IMG/VR virus record: IMGVR_UViG_3300020154_000003
Location: 186,001 to 250,000 of that record
Length of the DNA stretch: 64,000 bases
Reading direction: 5' to 3' (one strand)
Source of the DNA: a virus
Positions 22,942-30,736 of this stretch are shown piece after piece. A program made the position numbers and the translations under genes. Position 1 is the first letter of the stretch. Every line of letters begins with the position of its first letter. The notes under the pieces were generated by a model. That model was not told where the DNA came from, made no database searches, and saw only the letters and a program-made list of their open reading frames with translations.

Positions 22942-23241
22942 ATGACAAAAACTAGTAACAGCAAAGGGGCTTCGGGCAACTGCAATGAACAAGAATTCGA
23001 TTTACTCTGCAATTATGGAGTGGTCGTGGCATCCAGATCAATTGTAGTTGAAAATGACGAGAGGGACAAGTATAGATACTCCCTATACAAAGTTCTCGAA
23101 CCATTCCCAACATTCGATGAGTATGTTAGGGGTGAAGAGTTTGACGAAGGTGAATTGATTGTGAATTGTAGGACGATGGATGAAATTCTTTTCGCTCAAA
23201 ACAAATATAAAATACAAGTAAACTCTCCCATATTGGTATAG
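22942..23241 (+). CDS. Hypothetical protein
   Basis: 99 aa, single-gene unit between two terminators. Acidic; strands with YGVVVASRSIVVENDERD and a Ser/Gly-rich N-terminus. Function unknown. Confidence 0.6.
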   Translation: MTKTSNSKGASGNCNEQEFDLLCNYGVVVASRSIVVENDERDKYRYSLYKVLEPFPTFDEYVRGEEFDEGELIVNCRTMDEILFAQNKYKIQVNSPILV

Positions 23242-23269
23242 GTGAAAGAAACAAGTTCACAAATCAAAA

Positions 23270-23302
23270 CACCTCTTATCTAGCCCAATAAGAGGTTTTT
23301 TT
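23270..23302 (+). terminator. Intrinsic terminator
   Basis: ACCTCTTAT / ATAAGAGGT stem with an 8-base loop and a T7 tract. Confidence 0.85.
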
Positions 23303-23338
23303 ATGCGCTGTTATTAAAACAATTTTGAAAAGTATACG

Positions 23339-23346
23339 TATATTTG
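23339..23346 (+). promoter_or_regulatory. TATATTTG promoter box (in TATACGTATATTTG)
   Basis: Combines the phage TACGTATA motif with the host TAnnTTTG box, directly upstream of the structured ncRNA. Predicted transcription start near 23352. Confidence 0.55.
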
Positions 23347-23351
23347 TGCAT

Positions 23352-23797
23352 AGGCTGCTAAAACAGCATAGATAGAATCCCGGAGGGATTGCTGGACGGT
23401 TGATCGGTTAGTTTAGATAGGATTTTAAAACATGCCTCCCGAATGAGGCAGAAGCGGGTGACAACCCCGCACGATCAGAGTAAAACATATGTTCTAATAG
23501 AAGGATGCCTGACTTTCATCAGGAGGTATCGGGTGAACCAATTCCCGGTTATGTTGAAATAAAGACCGATAGTACGAATCCGGGTGCAAAGTCCTGATAA
23601 ACGGCATAGCGAGTGTTGTAAACAGGCAGGCGGGAATCTCGCTTACATACCCGTTGGGATGGCTCCCGTTGACAAGCTGCAGGCATGTTAGTGAGTCAAT
23701 GACACAAAATGGGTTAGAGGTGACAGTTGATGGAACCTTAAAGTTGGTGGGAGTCCAACATTAAAGCCATCGGGGAGTAATCTTCGGTGGCTTTTTT
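23352..23797 (+). ncRNA. Large structured non-coding RNA (~445 nt)
   Basis: No ORF, own promoter and terminator, much G-richer than its surroundings, and dense with hairpins. Examples: GCTGCTAAAACAGC; AATCCCGGAGGGATT; GCCTCCCGAATGAGGC; GCGGGTGACAACCCCGC; CGGGTGAACCAATTCCCG; GTTGGTGGGAGTCCAAC. An AGTACGAA stretch near 23570 resembles a sarcin-ricin/loop-E motif. It does not match the conserved cores of RNase P RNA, tmRNA or group I introns as I know them. It is reminiscent of ornate phage RNAs such as GOLLD or ROOL, but class unassigned. Confidence 0.65.
23763..23797 (+). terminator. Intrinsic terminator with GNRA-capped hairpin
   Basis: AAGCCATCG ... CGGTGGCTT stem capped by a GTAA tetraloop, then T6; 3' end of the large ncRNA. 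Confidence 0.8.
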
Positions 23798-23832
23798 AAA
23801 TACAAATTTCCACACTTAACCTATTTATAGTC

Positions 23833-23925
23833 ATGAAAAGATTTATCTGGACTCTTATTGTCATTGTGATGGTACTGGCTACAGTTGCTGCTTGCAGCCC
23901 GCACACTTGCCCTACATATCATTAA
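23833..23925 (+). CDS. 30-aa lipoprotein
   Basis: Signal peptide MKRFIWTLIVIVMVLATVAA with lipobox VAAC (Cys22), mature part only CSPHTCPTYH. Very short lipoproteins ending CPT[YF]-like are familiar in Bacteroidetes genomes. Placed just after the ncRNA and before a terminator. Role unknown. Confidence 0.6.
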   Translation: MKRFIWTLIVIVMVLATVAACSPHTCPTYH

Positions 23926-23959
23926 TTAGCTGATTGCCCACGGTGGTAAAACAGTTACG

Positions 23960-23989
23960 AACCCGTTCAACTCAGTTGTAGCGGGTTTT
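23960..23989 (+). terminator. Intrinsic terminator, possible alternative fold
   Basis: AACCCG / CGGGTT stem followed by a short T run. The upstream TGGTAAAAC can instead pair with GTTTTGCCA, so two mutually exclusive structures are possible. Confidence 0.5.
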
Positions 23990-24093
23990 GCCATTTTATA
24001 ACATCCTTAATTTACTGTTAACTATTTTTTACAAAATCAGCGATCCTGATAAATATACCTAACGTTATTGCCAACTAAAACAATTTCCTTAAC

Positions 24094-24105
24094 TTTGCGT
24101 ATAAG
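24094..24105 (+). promoter_or_regulatory. TTTGCGTATAAG phage promoter motif
   Basis: Recurring promoter element upstream of the 103-aa membrane protein; the leader to the ATG is A-rich without a Shine-Dalgarno. Confidence 0.5.
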
Positions 24106-24134
24106 TTAACAAGTTCACGAAACAAAAAAATAAA

Positions 24135-24446
24135 ATGGGTTTCCTCTTAATTTTAGGTATTTTCATCCTCATGATCCTCTGGAATGCATTTTCATGGGGA
24201 GTCGTATTCTTCAATTTTTACAATTGGTTCATCTTCCCTGTATTTGGTTTCGGTATGATGCCAGAAATTGTGTTGAGTCAAGCTATCGGTATTATGTTGG
24301 TAATTGGTCTTTTCAAAAATCATGATGTCGGTACATTAAAGGAAGAGTTCTATGCGAATGATTTCATTAGCAGAATGCTTCTAGGACTTGCCTCACCTTG
24401 GCTAACGTTGTGTATAGGATGGCTCGTAAAAAATACTTTGCTTTGA
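24135..24446 (+). CDS. Membrane protein, 3 helices
   Basis: 103 aa. Helices at about 3-30, 38-58 and 85-102; motifs WNAFSWGVVFFNFYNWFIFP and SPWLTLCIGWLV resemble small phage membrane proteins of unknown function. Followed by about 160 bases before the next gene that contain short inverted repeats but no ORF. Confidence 0.65.
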   Translation: MGFLLILGIFILMILWNAFSWGVVFFNFYNWFIFPVFGFGMMPEIVLSQAIGIMLVIGLFKNHDVGTLKEEFYANDFISRMLLGLASPWLTLCIGWLVKNTLL

Positions 24447-24609
24447 GTGAAGTGGGTGTGTGAAGACGGTGAGTTTTCACGCCCCTTAAAAGTGAGGTGA
24501 GCGAGTTGAGGAAAGGTGATTCGCTATATGCGAAGGGTTGCGATACTACCTTAGAACCAAGTAACACAGTGCTCCCTCAGCTTCATTCAACTACAAAAAA
24601 ATATCAACC

Positions 24610-25083
24610 ATGAAAAAATACGTAGTAGTAAGTCTCGATCAAAACCCATACGATTATTCGTTCAATACGCCAGTACTGGCTTTGATCGAACTCGATGAGA
24701 AAGGTGAACGTATTAATGATGGAGATTTCCCAATACTCTATGGAGAGCAGGCCAGTAAACTTGTTGCTGGCAATGTCGTAGATGAAAGTCGCATCAAATT
24801 AGAATGGACATCAAAAAAATCTAAACACCTTTGTGTCAACGATAAGGTTGTCTTTGGTAAACATAAACATTGTGTTGGAACTGTATCAAAGATTGTGGAG
24901 CAAGATGAAGACCTTGACGCATTCTGGACAGACGAATTTCATCTTACAGACTGTCACATTCCTGCACACGAAATTTTTGTGAACGAAGCAATAGAAAAAG
25001 AAAAAATAATTAAAAGGAAGGATTTAGAGTGTCGCCCTTGGTTGGTAGCCACCATATCTTGTCCTTGTTGCGGAAGATTTTAA
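24610..25083 (+). CDS. Hypothetical protein with C-terminal CPCC
   Basis: 157 aa, beta-rich N-terminal part, a Lys/His-rich middle (VVFGKHKHCVGTVSKIV) and a CPCCGRF end that might bind metal. Function unknown. Confidence 0.6.
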   Translation: MKKYVVVSLDQNPYDYSFNTPVLALIELDEKGERINDGDFPILYGEQASKLVAGNVVDESRIKLEWTSKKSKHLCVNDKVVFGKHKHCVGTVSKIVEQDEDLDAFWTDEFHLTDCHIPAHEIFVNEAIEKEKIIKRKDLECRPWLVATISCPCCGRF

Positions 25084-25118
25084 GTAAACATATTTTTAAC
25101 TTTTAAACCCCCTTTAAA

Positions 25119-25214
25119 ATGCCACGTAGTTCAAAATTAGGTCTGCAAACAGTAGGTATCATGATGGTTGTTTTTGCTGCAATTGCAGGTTTCATTCATT
25201 TGTTCATGTTATAA
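25119..25214 (+). CDS. 31-aa membrane peptide
   Basis: Basic N-terminus MPRSSKLGLQ and one hydrophobic helix (VGIMMVVFAAIAGFIHLFML). Its stop overlaps the next start as TAATG, supporting translation. Confidence 0.5.
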   Translation: MPRSSKLGLQTVGIMMVVFAAIAGFIHLFML

Positions 25215-25780
25215 TGATATTGGAATATAAAGCGCAGAAGCATCAAGGTATTAATCCGGGTGGTGATTGTGGGCCTTGCTGTCTTGCGGGAATTACTGGC
25301 CTACCAGTACGAGAAATTTACGACAAATACCTCAGACGTATCGATGGCACTTCATATGATTGCATCATTGAAGCTTTATGGAAGCTAAGATTCGCAGGTA
25401 TCGTTCAATACCACCATACCGAATTACCAATAAGACGTAAACGGGACGATCATCAATACCAGACTTTTGGCAATCCTTCATGGGAAGGGTTTCGAGATTG
25501 GGCCGAGCATGTTGATGGGCTTATCCGTCAAGGTTATGTGGGTATTGCTGAGGTACATCAGGACGGTAATGCAATGGGTGATCGCAAGCACCAATGGCAC
25601 ACCAATCATTGGGTCTTAATTAAGGGAATTGATTATGACAAGCAAGCTGGTGGTAAGGAACTGATCGTTCATATATCTTGTCCAACCTACGGTGAATACT
25701 CGAAGCCAGTAATGGAGTTCCTTATGAACTATGGAGGGTATAATGCTATTTGGGTCTACATGCCAAAGAAAGATAAATAA
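25214..25780 (+). CDS. Candidate papain-like/C39-like cysteine peptidase
   Basis: 188 aa. GGDCGPCCLAGITGLP (about 16-31) matches the catalytic-Cys helix of papain-like folds (C39/NlpC-type D-C-G-P..[AL]), WHTNHWVLIKGIDY (about 132-145) supplies the His strand, and ISCPTYGE follows. By family knowledge such folds act as peptidases, amidases or transglutaminases. The substrate is unknown, and the call rests on motif order only. Confidence 0.55.
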   Translation: MILEYKAQKHQGINPGGDCGPCCLAGITGLPVREIYDKYLRRIDGTSYDCIIEALWKLRFAGIVQYHHTELPIRRKRDDHQYQTFGNPSWEGFRDWAEHVDGLIRQGYVGIAEVHQDGNAMGDRKHQWHTNHWVLIKGIDYDKQAGGKELIVHISCPTYGEYSKPVMEFLMNYGGYNAIWVYMPKKDK

Positions 25781-25810
25781 TTCATCTTTTACGCAACCTT
25801 ATTGACCCAT

Positions 25811-25822
25811 ATTGCGTATAAT
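25811..25822 (+). promoter_or_regulatory. ATTGCGTATAAT phage promoter motif
   Basis: Recurring element with an upstream TTGACC, 22 bases before the next ATG; looks like a complete promoter. Confidence 0.55.
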
Positions 25823-25844
25823 AACATAGTTAAACAATACAACT

Positions 25845-26147
25845 ATGATTAACGAAATGGAAGCAGTACAGAATTCAATATACGGATGGCCAATCATCAT
25901 AATGGTGCTCATCGCATTCGTACTTAATTTCATCATCGCCCGGAAACTCACGATAGTTCTGATCAATCAGGGCTTTCTGAATCATAAGAGCACAAACCCG
26001 AAGGACATCGATACGTTTGAGAAGTGCGTTCTTGCTTGGTTTATACCCATAGTTGGTCTTGCTTCAATTTTCATGCTTTTGTTAACCCATTGTGTTATCC
26101 GCACTTTCAAGAGCACTCGTAAGAGACTATTCCTTAAACACGTCTAA
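25845..26147 (+). CDS. Two-helix membrane protein
   Basis: 100 aa; helices at about 14-32 (WPIIIMVLIAFVLNFII) and 66-85 (WFIPIVGLASIFMLLL), basic C-terminus. Function unknown. Confidence 0.6.
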   Translation: MINEMEAVQNSIYGWPIIIMVLIAFVLNFIIARKLTIVLINQGFLNHKSTNPKDIDTFEKCVLAWFIPIVGLASIFMLLLTHCVIRTFKSTRKRLFLKHV

Positions 26148-26149
26148 GC

Positions 26150-26314
26150 ATGGACACACCCGAAAAAGCCTTTAAACTCAAATCTATCTTGGACTTAGGT
26201 AGCATGACCAAGGAAGAATTAATAACCTACATTGACAGCCTTCACAACACCGTCCTGAATTATCAGTTGGTTATTGATCAGGTGGTCGCAAAAAATGTGA
26301 ATGTGAAAAGATGA
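26150..26314 (+). CDS. Hypothetical helical protein, 54 aa
   Basis: MDTPEKAFKLKSILDLGSMT, then a helix with LITYIDSLHNTVLNYQLVID. Two bases after the previous stop; ATGA overlap with the next gene. Confidence 0.55.
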   Translation: MDTPEKAFKLKSILDLGSMTKEELITYIDSLHNTVLNYQLVIDQVVAKNVNVKR

Positions 26315-26496
26315 GTGCAGACCAATTAACAATGTTCAGTATGGTGGCCATCATGGTCATGCTGTACATCTGCGAGAAGTTCTACGAAATCAAGCTAGAC
26401 CCTGAATTTCCTCCCGCATTGATAAAGATCAAGAATACGATCTTGAATTTTATCATAATTTTCATCACCTTTGTTCTTATATCCAAAGCACTATGA
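26311..26496 (+). CDS. Two-helix membrane protein, 61 aa
   Basis: Hydrophobic stretches MFSMVAIMVMLYICEKFY and LNFIIIFITFVLISKAL; ATGA overlaps on both sides. Confidence 0.6.
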   Translation: MSADQLTMFSMVAIMVMLYICEKFYEIKLDPEFPPALIKIKNTILNFIIIFITFVLISKAL

Positions 26497-26585
26497 AACG
26501 GAAACTCGATAAAAGCGAAAGAACAGCCATATTGATTGCTGTTCTTTCTGCATTAGTATTGATCTCCATCATGGTGTTTACATAA
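26493..26585 (+). CDS. 30-aa membrane peptide
   Basis: Basic start MKRKLDKSERT and one hydrophobic helix (AILIAVLSALVLISIMVF). ATGA-coupled to the upstream gene. Last gene of the rightward block. Confidence 0.5.
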   Translation: MKRKLDKSERTAILIAVLSALVLISIMVFT

Positions 26586-26586
26586 A

Positions 26587-26649
26587 TAGTACTGGCAGCG
26601 TCCACGATCTCACCAGACGCATTTTAAGCCGTTTCGCACACCAGTACTA
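26587..26649. repeat. 9-bp inverted repeat TAGTACTGG / CCAGTACTA
   Basis: Perfect 9-base arms separated by 45 bases, at the point where rightward and leftward transcription converge. No T tract, so not a standard intrinsic terminator. Confidence 0.5.
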
Positions 26650-26701
26650 GCAGAACAATGTTCCCTCGCATATCATCGAATTAGCACATTGTAATGCATT
26701 G

Positions 26702-26872
26702 TGGATGATGACAGGACTCGAACCTGCATCGGAAGTCGATTGCCTCTATCCCGAACCTAAGTGTTTTTATTACCTTACTAAATTAAGGGAGCATTGAATG
26801 CGATCAGCTTAATCGAGAAGGATTGTGGTGTCAGTCCACGGGTAGCGGATAACCCATTTCGCCACATCATCC
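26702..26872 (-). tRNA. Interrupted tRNA-Leu(UAG) gene
   Basis: Acceptor GGATGATG/CATCATCC pairs perfectly, D arm GCG/CGC, T arm loop TTCGAGT. Exon 1 ends in CCCG (26839-26842) and exon 2 starts ACTTAGGTTCGGG. Joining them gives stem CCCGA/TCGGG and the canonical Leu(UAG) loop CTTAGGT. About 76 nt (26763-26838, starting TGGACTG) lie between. The variable arm contains ATCG/CGAT, as in a class II tRNA. No encoded CCA. Too small an insert for a known group I or II intron. Confidence 0.7.
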
Positions 26873-26881
26873 ATGACAATT

Positions 26882-27421
26882 TTATAGAACAGTTTTGTCC
26901 AAGTAATACATGAAGATTTTTGAGACTGGATTTGATGTCTCGTATTTATTTTCTCTTAAAACTTTAACCGCCTTATCCGATGGTCTGAAATCGTAGAAGT
27001 CCTTCGATCTATCTTTACCTTCAAATATAAACTCCTTATAGAAATCGCTGAAACTTTTAATCTCTGTTTCTTTGATCACTTTAACCTGAGGTTTGGATGT
27101 CTTTTCCTCTTCATCTTCGTCATCAGTCTTTTTAACTGCAACTGCCTTGTTAGTCTTAATTAAGAAATCATCTTCCCACGATTCGAATAATGTGGATTCA
27201 GCGACAACTTCAAGAGTAACCTTTCCAGAATTCTTAGGACAATTTTTCAGTGCTGGCACCTTAACCTTGCATTTACCAGAATCGCTCACAGTGCCTTTAA
27301 ACAAATAGCAAATACCATCGAAGTCTAATATCAACCTAACAAAAGTATCGTCCATAGAGGCTCCTTCGACCTCTACGTTACATTTAAATACCTTTTCCTT
27401 ATCTGTGTAAAAAACTTCCAT
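26882..27421 (-). CDS. Virion-region conserved protein (T4-like cluster type)
   Basis: 179 aa. N-terminal beta domain (about 1-100; VFKCNVEVEGASMDDTFVRL, GKCKVKVPALKNC, GKVTLEVVAES..FESWEDDF) resembles a protein encoded in the structural region of many T4-like marine phages, role unknown. An acidic linker and a helical C-terminal segment follow. Ends 9 bases from the interrupted tRNA-Leu. Confidence 0.55.
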   Translation of the reverse strand: MEVFYTDKEKVFKCNVEVEGASMDDTFVRLILDFDGICYLFKGTVSDSGKCKVKVPALKNCPKNSGKVTLEVVAESTLFESWEDDFLIKTNKAVAVKKTDDEDEEEKTSKPQVKVIKETEIKSFSDFYKEFIFEGKDRSKDFYDFRPSDKAVKVLRENKYETSNPVSKIFMYYLDKTVL

Positions 27422-27444
27422 ACTGCTATTGTCATAAATACTAT

Positions 27445-27816
27445 TTATTTGGCCAATTTTATATTGATACGTGGTTTATTCTTTGTTTCAATAATTTCCA
27501 CCTCAATATTGTCAATTGACACGTTTATGTCTTTAAACTTCTTCGACTTCTTAAGAACAACGCCATCTTTCTCGCACGTCACAGTAACAATCTTTACTTT
27601 TTTCTGTTCAGGTTGCCTGTAAATCTTGTTTGTTGATACTCCACCACCAACGCCAATGCCAGCATAATAATCAGGTACTGGTTTAGGTTGAACATTTGGT
27701 GCTGGACTATCATTAATGACAATCTCAACCTGCCATCCATTGAGAACCATGTTCAACGGTTTCGATCCAGCATAGATACCTTGCAACGCTATACTCAAAG
27801 GATCGATCTTAATCAT
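27445..27816 (-). CDS. Probable structural protein
   Basis: 123 aa, beta-rich with a Pro/Gly-rich central linker (SPAPNVQPKPVPDYYAGIGV). By position between virion-type genes, likely a virion component. Function unknown. Confidence 0.5.
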   Translation of the reverse strand: MIKIDPLSIALQGIYAGSKPLNMVLNGWQVEIVINDSPAPNVQPKPVPDYYAGIGVGGGVSTNKIYRQPEQKKVKIVTVTCEKDGVVLKKSKKFKDINVSIDNIEVEIIETKNKPRINIKLAK

Positions 27817-27818
27817 AA

Positions 27819-28361
27819 TTAATTTCTTTGTATGGTGACTTCATCACCATTCTTTATGATACTTTGATCGATGTCAGTATCCACATATCTCTTAAGTGGA
27901 TTAACCACCAAAGGTTTAGCTGGATTCAAACCATGAATCTTATGTAATTCATTTAATTGTATGGACTGCTCATTACTTAAACCACTACCAGCTTGTATTA
28001 ACTGTGTAAGTGAAGAGAAACCTTGACGAATTGCAACGGTATAATTACCAACAGTACCCAAGAATAATTCTATTGATGTATTCTCTGCAAATAAATTACC
28101 GTTGATGGTTAGCGTATGATTTTTTTCTTCAGGTTTTATTCTCCAGCCAGCAACATTGTTTAAGAAATAAAAGTCACCAGCAAAGCTACCACCACCCAAA
28201 GGGTCACCACCAAAGGTTCTGAAAGCAGGCTCCCATTGAGGATTTGTAAGTATCCATTCTTTCCATCTCGAATAAATTTCTTTTGCAGTAATAGTTACAT
28301 CAAATCCTTCATCTGAAATCGTTATTGTCTTTTCTCCACCATTTATCGTAACTGTCGCCAT
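27819..28361 (-). CDS. Virion-associated protein (YSRWKEW...AFR..GGD)
   Basis: 180 aa. TAKEIYSRWKEWIL, FRTFGGDPLGGGSFAGDFYF and NVAGWRIKPEE..HTL.INGNLF match the start of a structural protein type widespread in large tailed phages (tail or fibre-associated). The remainder is short and helical, lacking a long fibre. Five bases from the 503-aa gene. Confidence 0.6.
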   Translation of the reverse strand: MATVTINGGEKTITISDEGFDVTITAKEIYSRWKEWILTNPQWEPAFRTFGGDPLGGGSFAGDFYFLNNVAGWRIKPEEKNHTLTINGNLFAENTSIELFLGTVGNYTVAIRQGFSSLTQLIQAGSGLSNEQSIQLNELHKIHGLNPAKPLVVNPLKRYVDTDIDQSIIKNGDEVTIQRN

Positions 28362-28364
28362 ATC

Positions 28365-29876
28365 TTATGGATTTAAATATTGTCTATCAATAATTTGTTG
28401 TATCGGTAATGTTGCATCATTCGTAGTTGAATATGCTTTTATTCTTTGTATCTGATATGCGAGTGCTAAAATACTAATATCAACTGACACTCCTGCACCA
28501 GTTGAGAATACGAATGTTCCAGTCGTTACGTTCTCTTGTCCTGCAATTTCAGTTGTAGTTCCAGAGTTATATACTCTAACCTCACTAGGATTCACCAAAC
28601 CTGTTAATGTTATTTGAACGTTCGCATTGACTGTAGTTGAAGCACCAGCACCATTTCTTACTGACGGAGTGCTACCACCATTGGTAATATTAAGTGTGAC
28701 TGCACCACCAGAATTGTTGTATATTGCCTCATTACCAGTACTTCCATTAGAACCAGCATAACCAACAAATACGTTGCCTGAAAAAGTGTATGTGCCCGGA
28801 GTTGTGATTTGTATTGCATGACCAGTACCGGGACTAGTAAAGGTGGTACTCGTAATCAAGTTAGGAGCATTTGATAATAACGCAGCCGTTCCTGTTTGAC
28901 CTGCCACAGTACATTCAGTAATTGTTGCACCAGCCTGTGTGATTAAACCAGTAGAAGAAATATTACAGGATGTTAATGTTACTGCTGACGTTAACGTGAT
29001 AGCGCGAAGATTAGATAGTGTCATTGAGACTGCATCGAAATCACCCGCAGTGCCTGTAACTATGATGTCGCCTTTAATAGTGTTATTGGCTGAACGAATC
29101 ACACCAGATGCCCAATCTATATTTGTACTTGCGTTTTGAAGATCAATTGTTATTCCCATGAATGTCGTTGAAACAAGTGGCTGATCTGCGAATACTAATA
29201 CGAAGTTACTTTGATTGAAAATTAATGACGATGCTGACCCTAACGTAAGTCTGGCATAGCAATAATAGATTGCGGAGTTAACAATCAATACACCATATTT
29301 ATTTGCAGCAAGATTATCTGCAGTTGTAAAATCAGACCAAGCACCTGCTGTACCTGTCAATAATAACCCACCAGTGGTATAGTCTATTGCATCAAGGATC
29401 ATGTTGGCAACGTTACCACCAACTGTTGGAATTGTTAGCACAGGGCCAACATATCTAACAGCAGCTTCATCCAGTCCAGTACCACCAACTTCTTCTGGAG
29501 TTCTTGAAATATCTATCCATACTCTCATCCAACCACCAGTTGCGGGAATTGACGATAATGGTACTAGGTGTTGATCATAATTGGTTACAGCACTATTACT
29601 TGCAATCCTTATTTTCATGGCAGTTACCACAGAATAGTGAGTAACCCATACCCATGCTGCAATGTGAACATTATCTGCTGAAAGGTTGTTTGATGTGGCA
29701 TCATCTATTAAGTATCCACCATCCGTAACGTTGGAGGTACGTCTACCTAATGATTGAGCACCTTGAATGAAAATATCAGTATTGGCTGCAGCCCCCGGCC
29801 CACCACCTATAGAAACGGTGACTAGCGTTCCTTCAAGATCGTGTATTCGAGTAAGTTGAGATGTAACTGTAGCCAT
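28365..29876 (-). CDS. Beta-rich tail fibre/virion surface protein
   Basis: 503 aa, rich in Thr, Ser, Gly, Asn and short hydrophobic strands, poor in charged residues. The middle (about 250-430: repeated strand-turn segments such as ITLTSAVTLTSCNISSTGLI) looks like a parallel beta-helix as in fibres and adhesins. Ends DRQYLNP, like the 548-aa protein (ERNYQNP). Probably host-surface binding or decoration; not proven. Confidence 0.6.
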   Translation of the reverse strand: MATVTSQLTRIHDLEGTLVTVSIGGGPGAAANTDIFIQGAQSLGRRTSNVTDGGYLIDDATSNNLSADNVHIAAWVWVTHYSVVTAMKIRIASNSAVTNYDQHLVPLSSIPATGGWMRVWIDISRTPEEVGGTGLDEAAVRYVGPVLTIPTVGGNVANMILDAIDYTTGGLLLTGTAGAWSDFTTADNLAANKYGVLIVNSAIYYCYARLTLGSASSLIFNQSNFVLVFADQPLVSTTFMGITIDLQNASTNIDWASGVIRSANNTIKGDIIVTGTAGDFDAVSMTLSNLRAITLTSAVTLTSCNISSTGLITQAGATITECTVAGQTGTAALLSNAPNLITSTTFTSPGTGHAIQITTPGTYTFSGNVFVGYAGSNGSTGNEAIYNNSGGAVTLNITNGGSTPSVRNGAGASTTVNANVQITLTGLVNPSEVRVYNSGTTTEIAGQENVTTGTFVFSTGAGVSVDISILALAYQIQRIKAYSTTNDATLPIQQIIDRQYLNP

Positions 29877-29932
29877 AACTGATTAGTATTCATGTTTACT
29901 GAAGGGTCTTTAAACATTTTTTATCAAAAAAA

Positions 29933-29965
29933 TGGAGTATCTATACCAACTGTATAGATACACCA
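29933..29965 (-). terminator. Intrinsic terminator
   Basis: Perfect 10-bp GTATCTATAC / GTATAGATAC stem with a 5-base loop, followed on the minus strand by TCCATTTTTTT. Terminates the 165-aa structural gene and separates it from the 503-aa gene. Confidence 0.8.
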
Positions 29966-29989
29966 TTCAAATTTTACACAATTAAATTT

Positions 29990-30487
29990 TTATTCAAATG
30001 TTTCACCAAAAATACTTACATTGACTGACTGAAATGAGCCAGCTTCTCCATAACCATTTTCTTGGCATACAAGTTTAACACGAAAATTTGAACCTAATTT
30101 TCCTTGTTGACGTGAAATTTTTGCAATGGTGTTACCTGCAACATACATATCATCATCGATACCAGCATTATCAGTACTAATATCAGGTTGTAATAAAATA
30201 ATTCTAGTATCTCCATTACCCGGAGTATTGAAATTATTAAATTGATATGCAATAGGGAACCACTTAGTTCCTATTTGAGATTCAACTACTATAGTAATTC
30301 CGAAAGTGTTTGCCACATTGCTACTTCTACTATCAGGTACGATATTCGCATACTCGGTAATTAGTCTCAATGATGGTATTGAGTTACTGTTGTTGATGAT
30401 ATTACTAGTCCAGATGTTAAAAACACCGTTACCAGTAATTGCTTCATTTGTCACTAATAAATTGTCTGCTAGACTGATTTGTGCCAT
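29990..30487 (-). CDS. Probable structural protein
   Basis: 165 aa, beta-rich, few charges (ISLADNLLVTNEAITGNGVF, then FGITIVVESQIGTKWFPIAY). Its own terminator follows. Composition and position suggest a virion or decoration protein. Confidence 0.55.
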   Translation of the reverse strand: MAQISLADNLLVTNEAITGNGVFNIWTSNIINNSNSIPSLRLITEYANIVPDSRSSNVANTFGITIVVESQIGTKWFPIAYQFNNFNTPGNGDTRIILLQPDISTDNAGIDDDMYVAGNTIAKISRQQGKLGSNFRVKLVCQENGYGEAGSFQSVNVSIFGETFE

Positions 30488-30534
30488 GTTTTGTTTCCCT
30501 TGTTTGTTTTTGTTGTTTAAGTTATTTGTTTATT

Positions 30535-30732
30535 TTAGTTGTTTAATTCCCATGCTTCATCAATTCTTAATTCTTCGGGTAGTTCTGTTTGACCGCCATT
30601 ATCAGGATTGTATAAAGACCATTGATTACAGTTGATACATTTGTTGACACAACTATTCTCATATGGATGTGAAATACCATAAAAAGTATCATTCAATTCA
30701 GTGCAACCGCTATATGGACAATATCCCTTCAT
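30535..30732 (-). CDS. Cys-rich small protein
   Basis: 65 aa. KGYCPYSGC, NSCVNKCINC give five or six Cys, suggesting a zinc knuckle or disulfides. Placed between structural genes. Function unknown. Confidence 0.55.
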   Translation of the reverse strand: MKGYCPYSGCTELNDTFYGISHPYENSCVNKCINCNQWSLYNPDNGGQTELPEELRIDEAWELNN

Positions 30733-30736
30733 TTAA

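Noticed and set aside
23339-23797. RNase P RNA, tmRNA or group I intron at the structured RNA locus
   Set aside because: Known conserved cores (RNase P CR-I/CR-V, tmRNA tRNA-like ends, group I P7/P3) were not found by eye.
14594-26838. Group I or group II introns in the split tRNAs
   Set aside because: Inserts of 15-76 nt are far too short for either ribozyme class.
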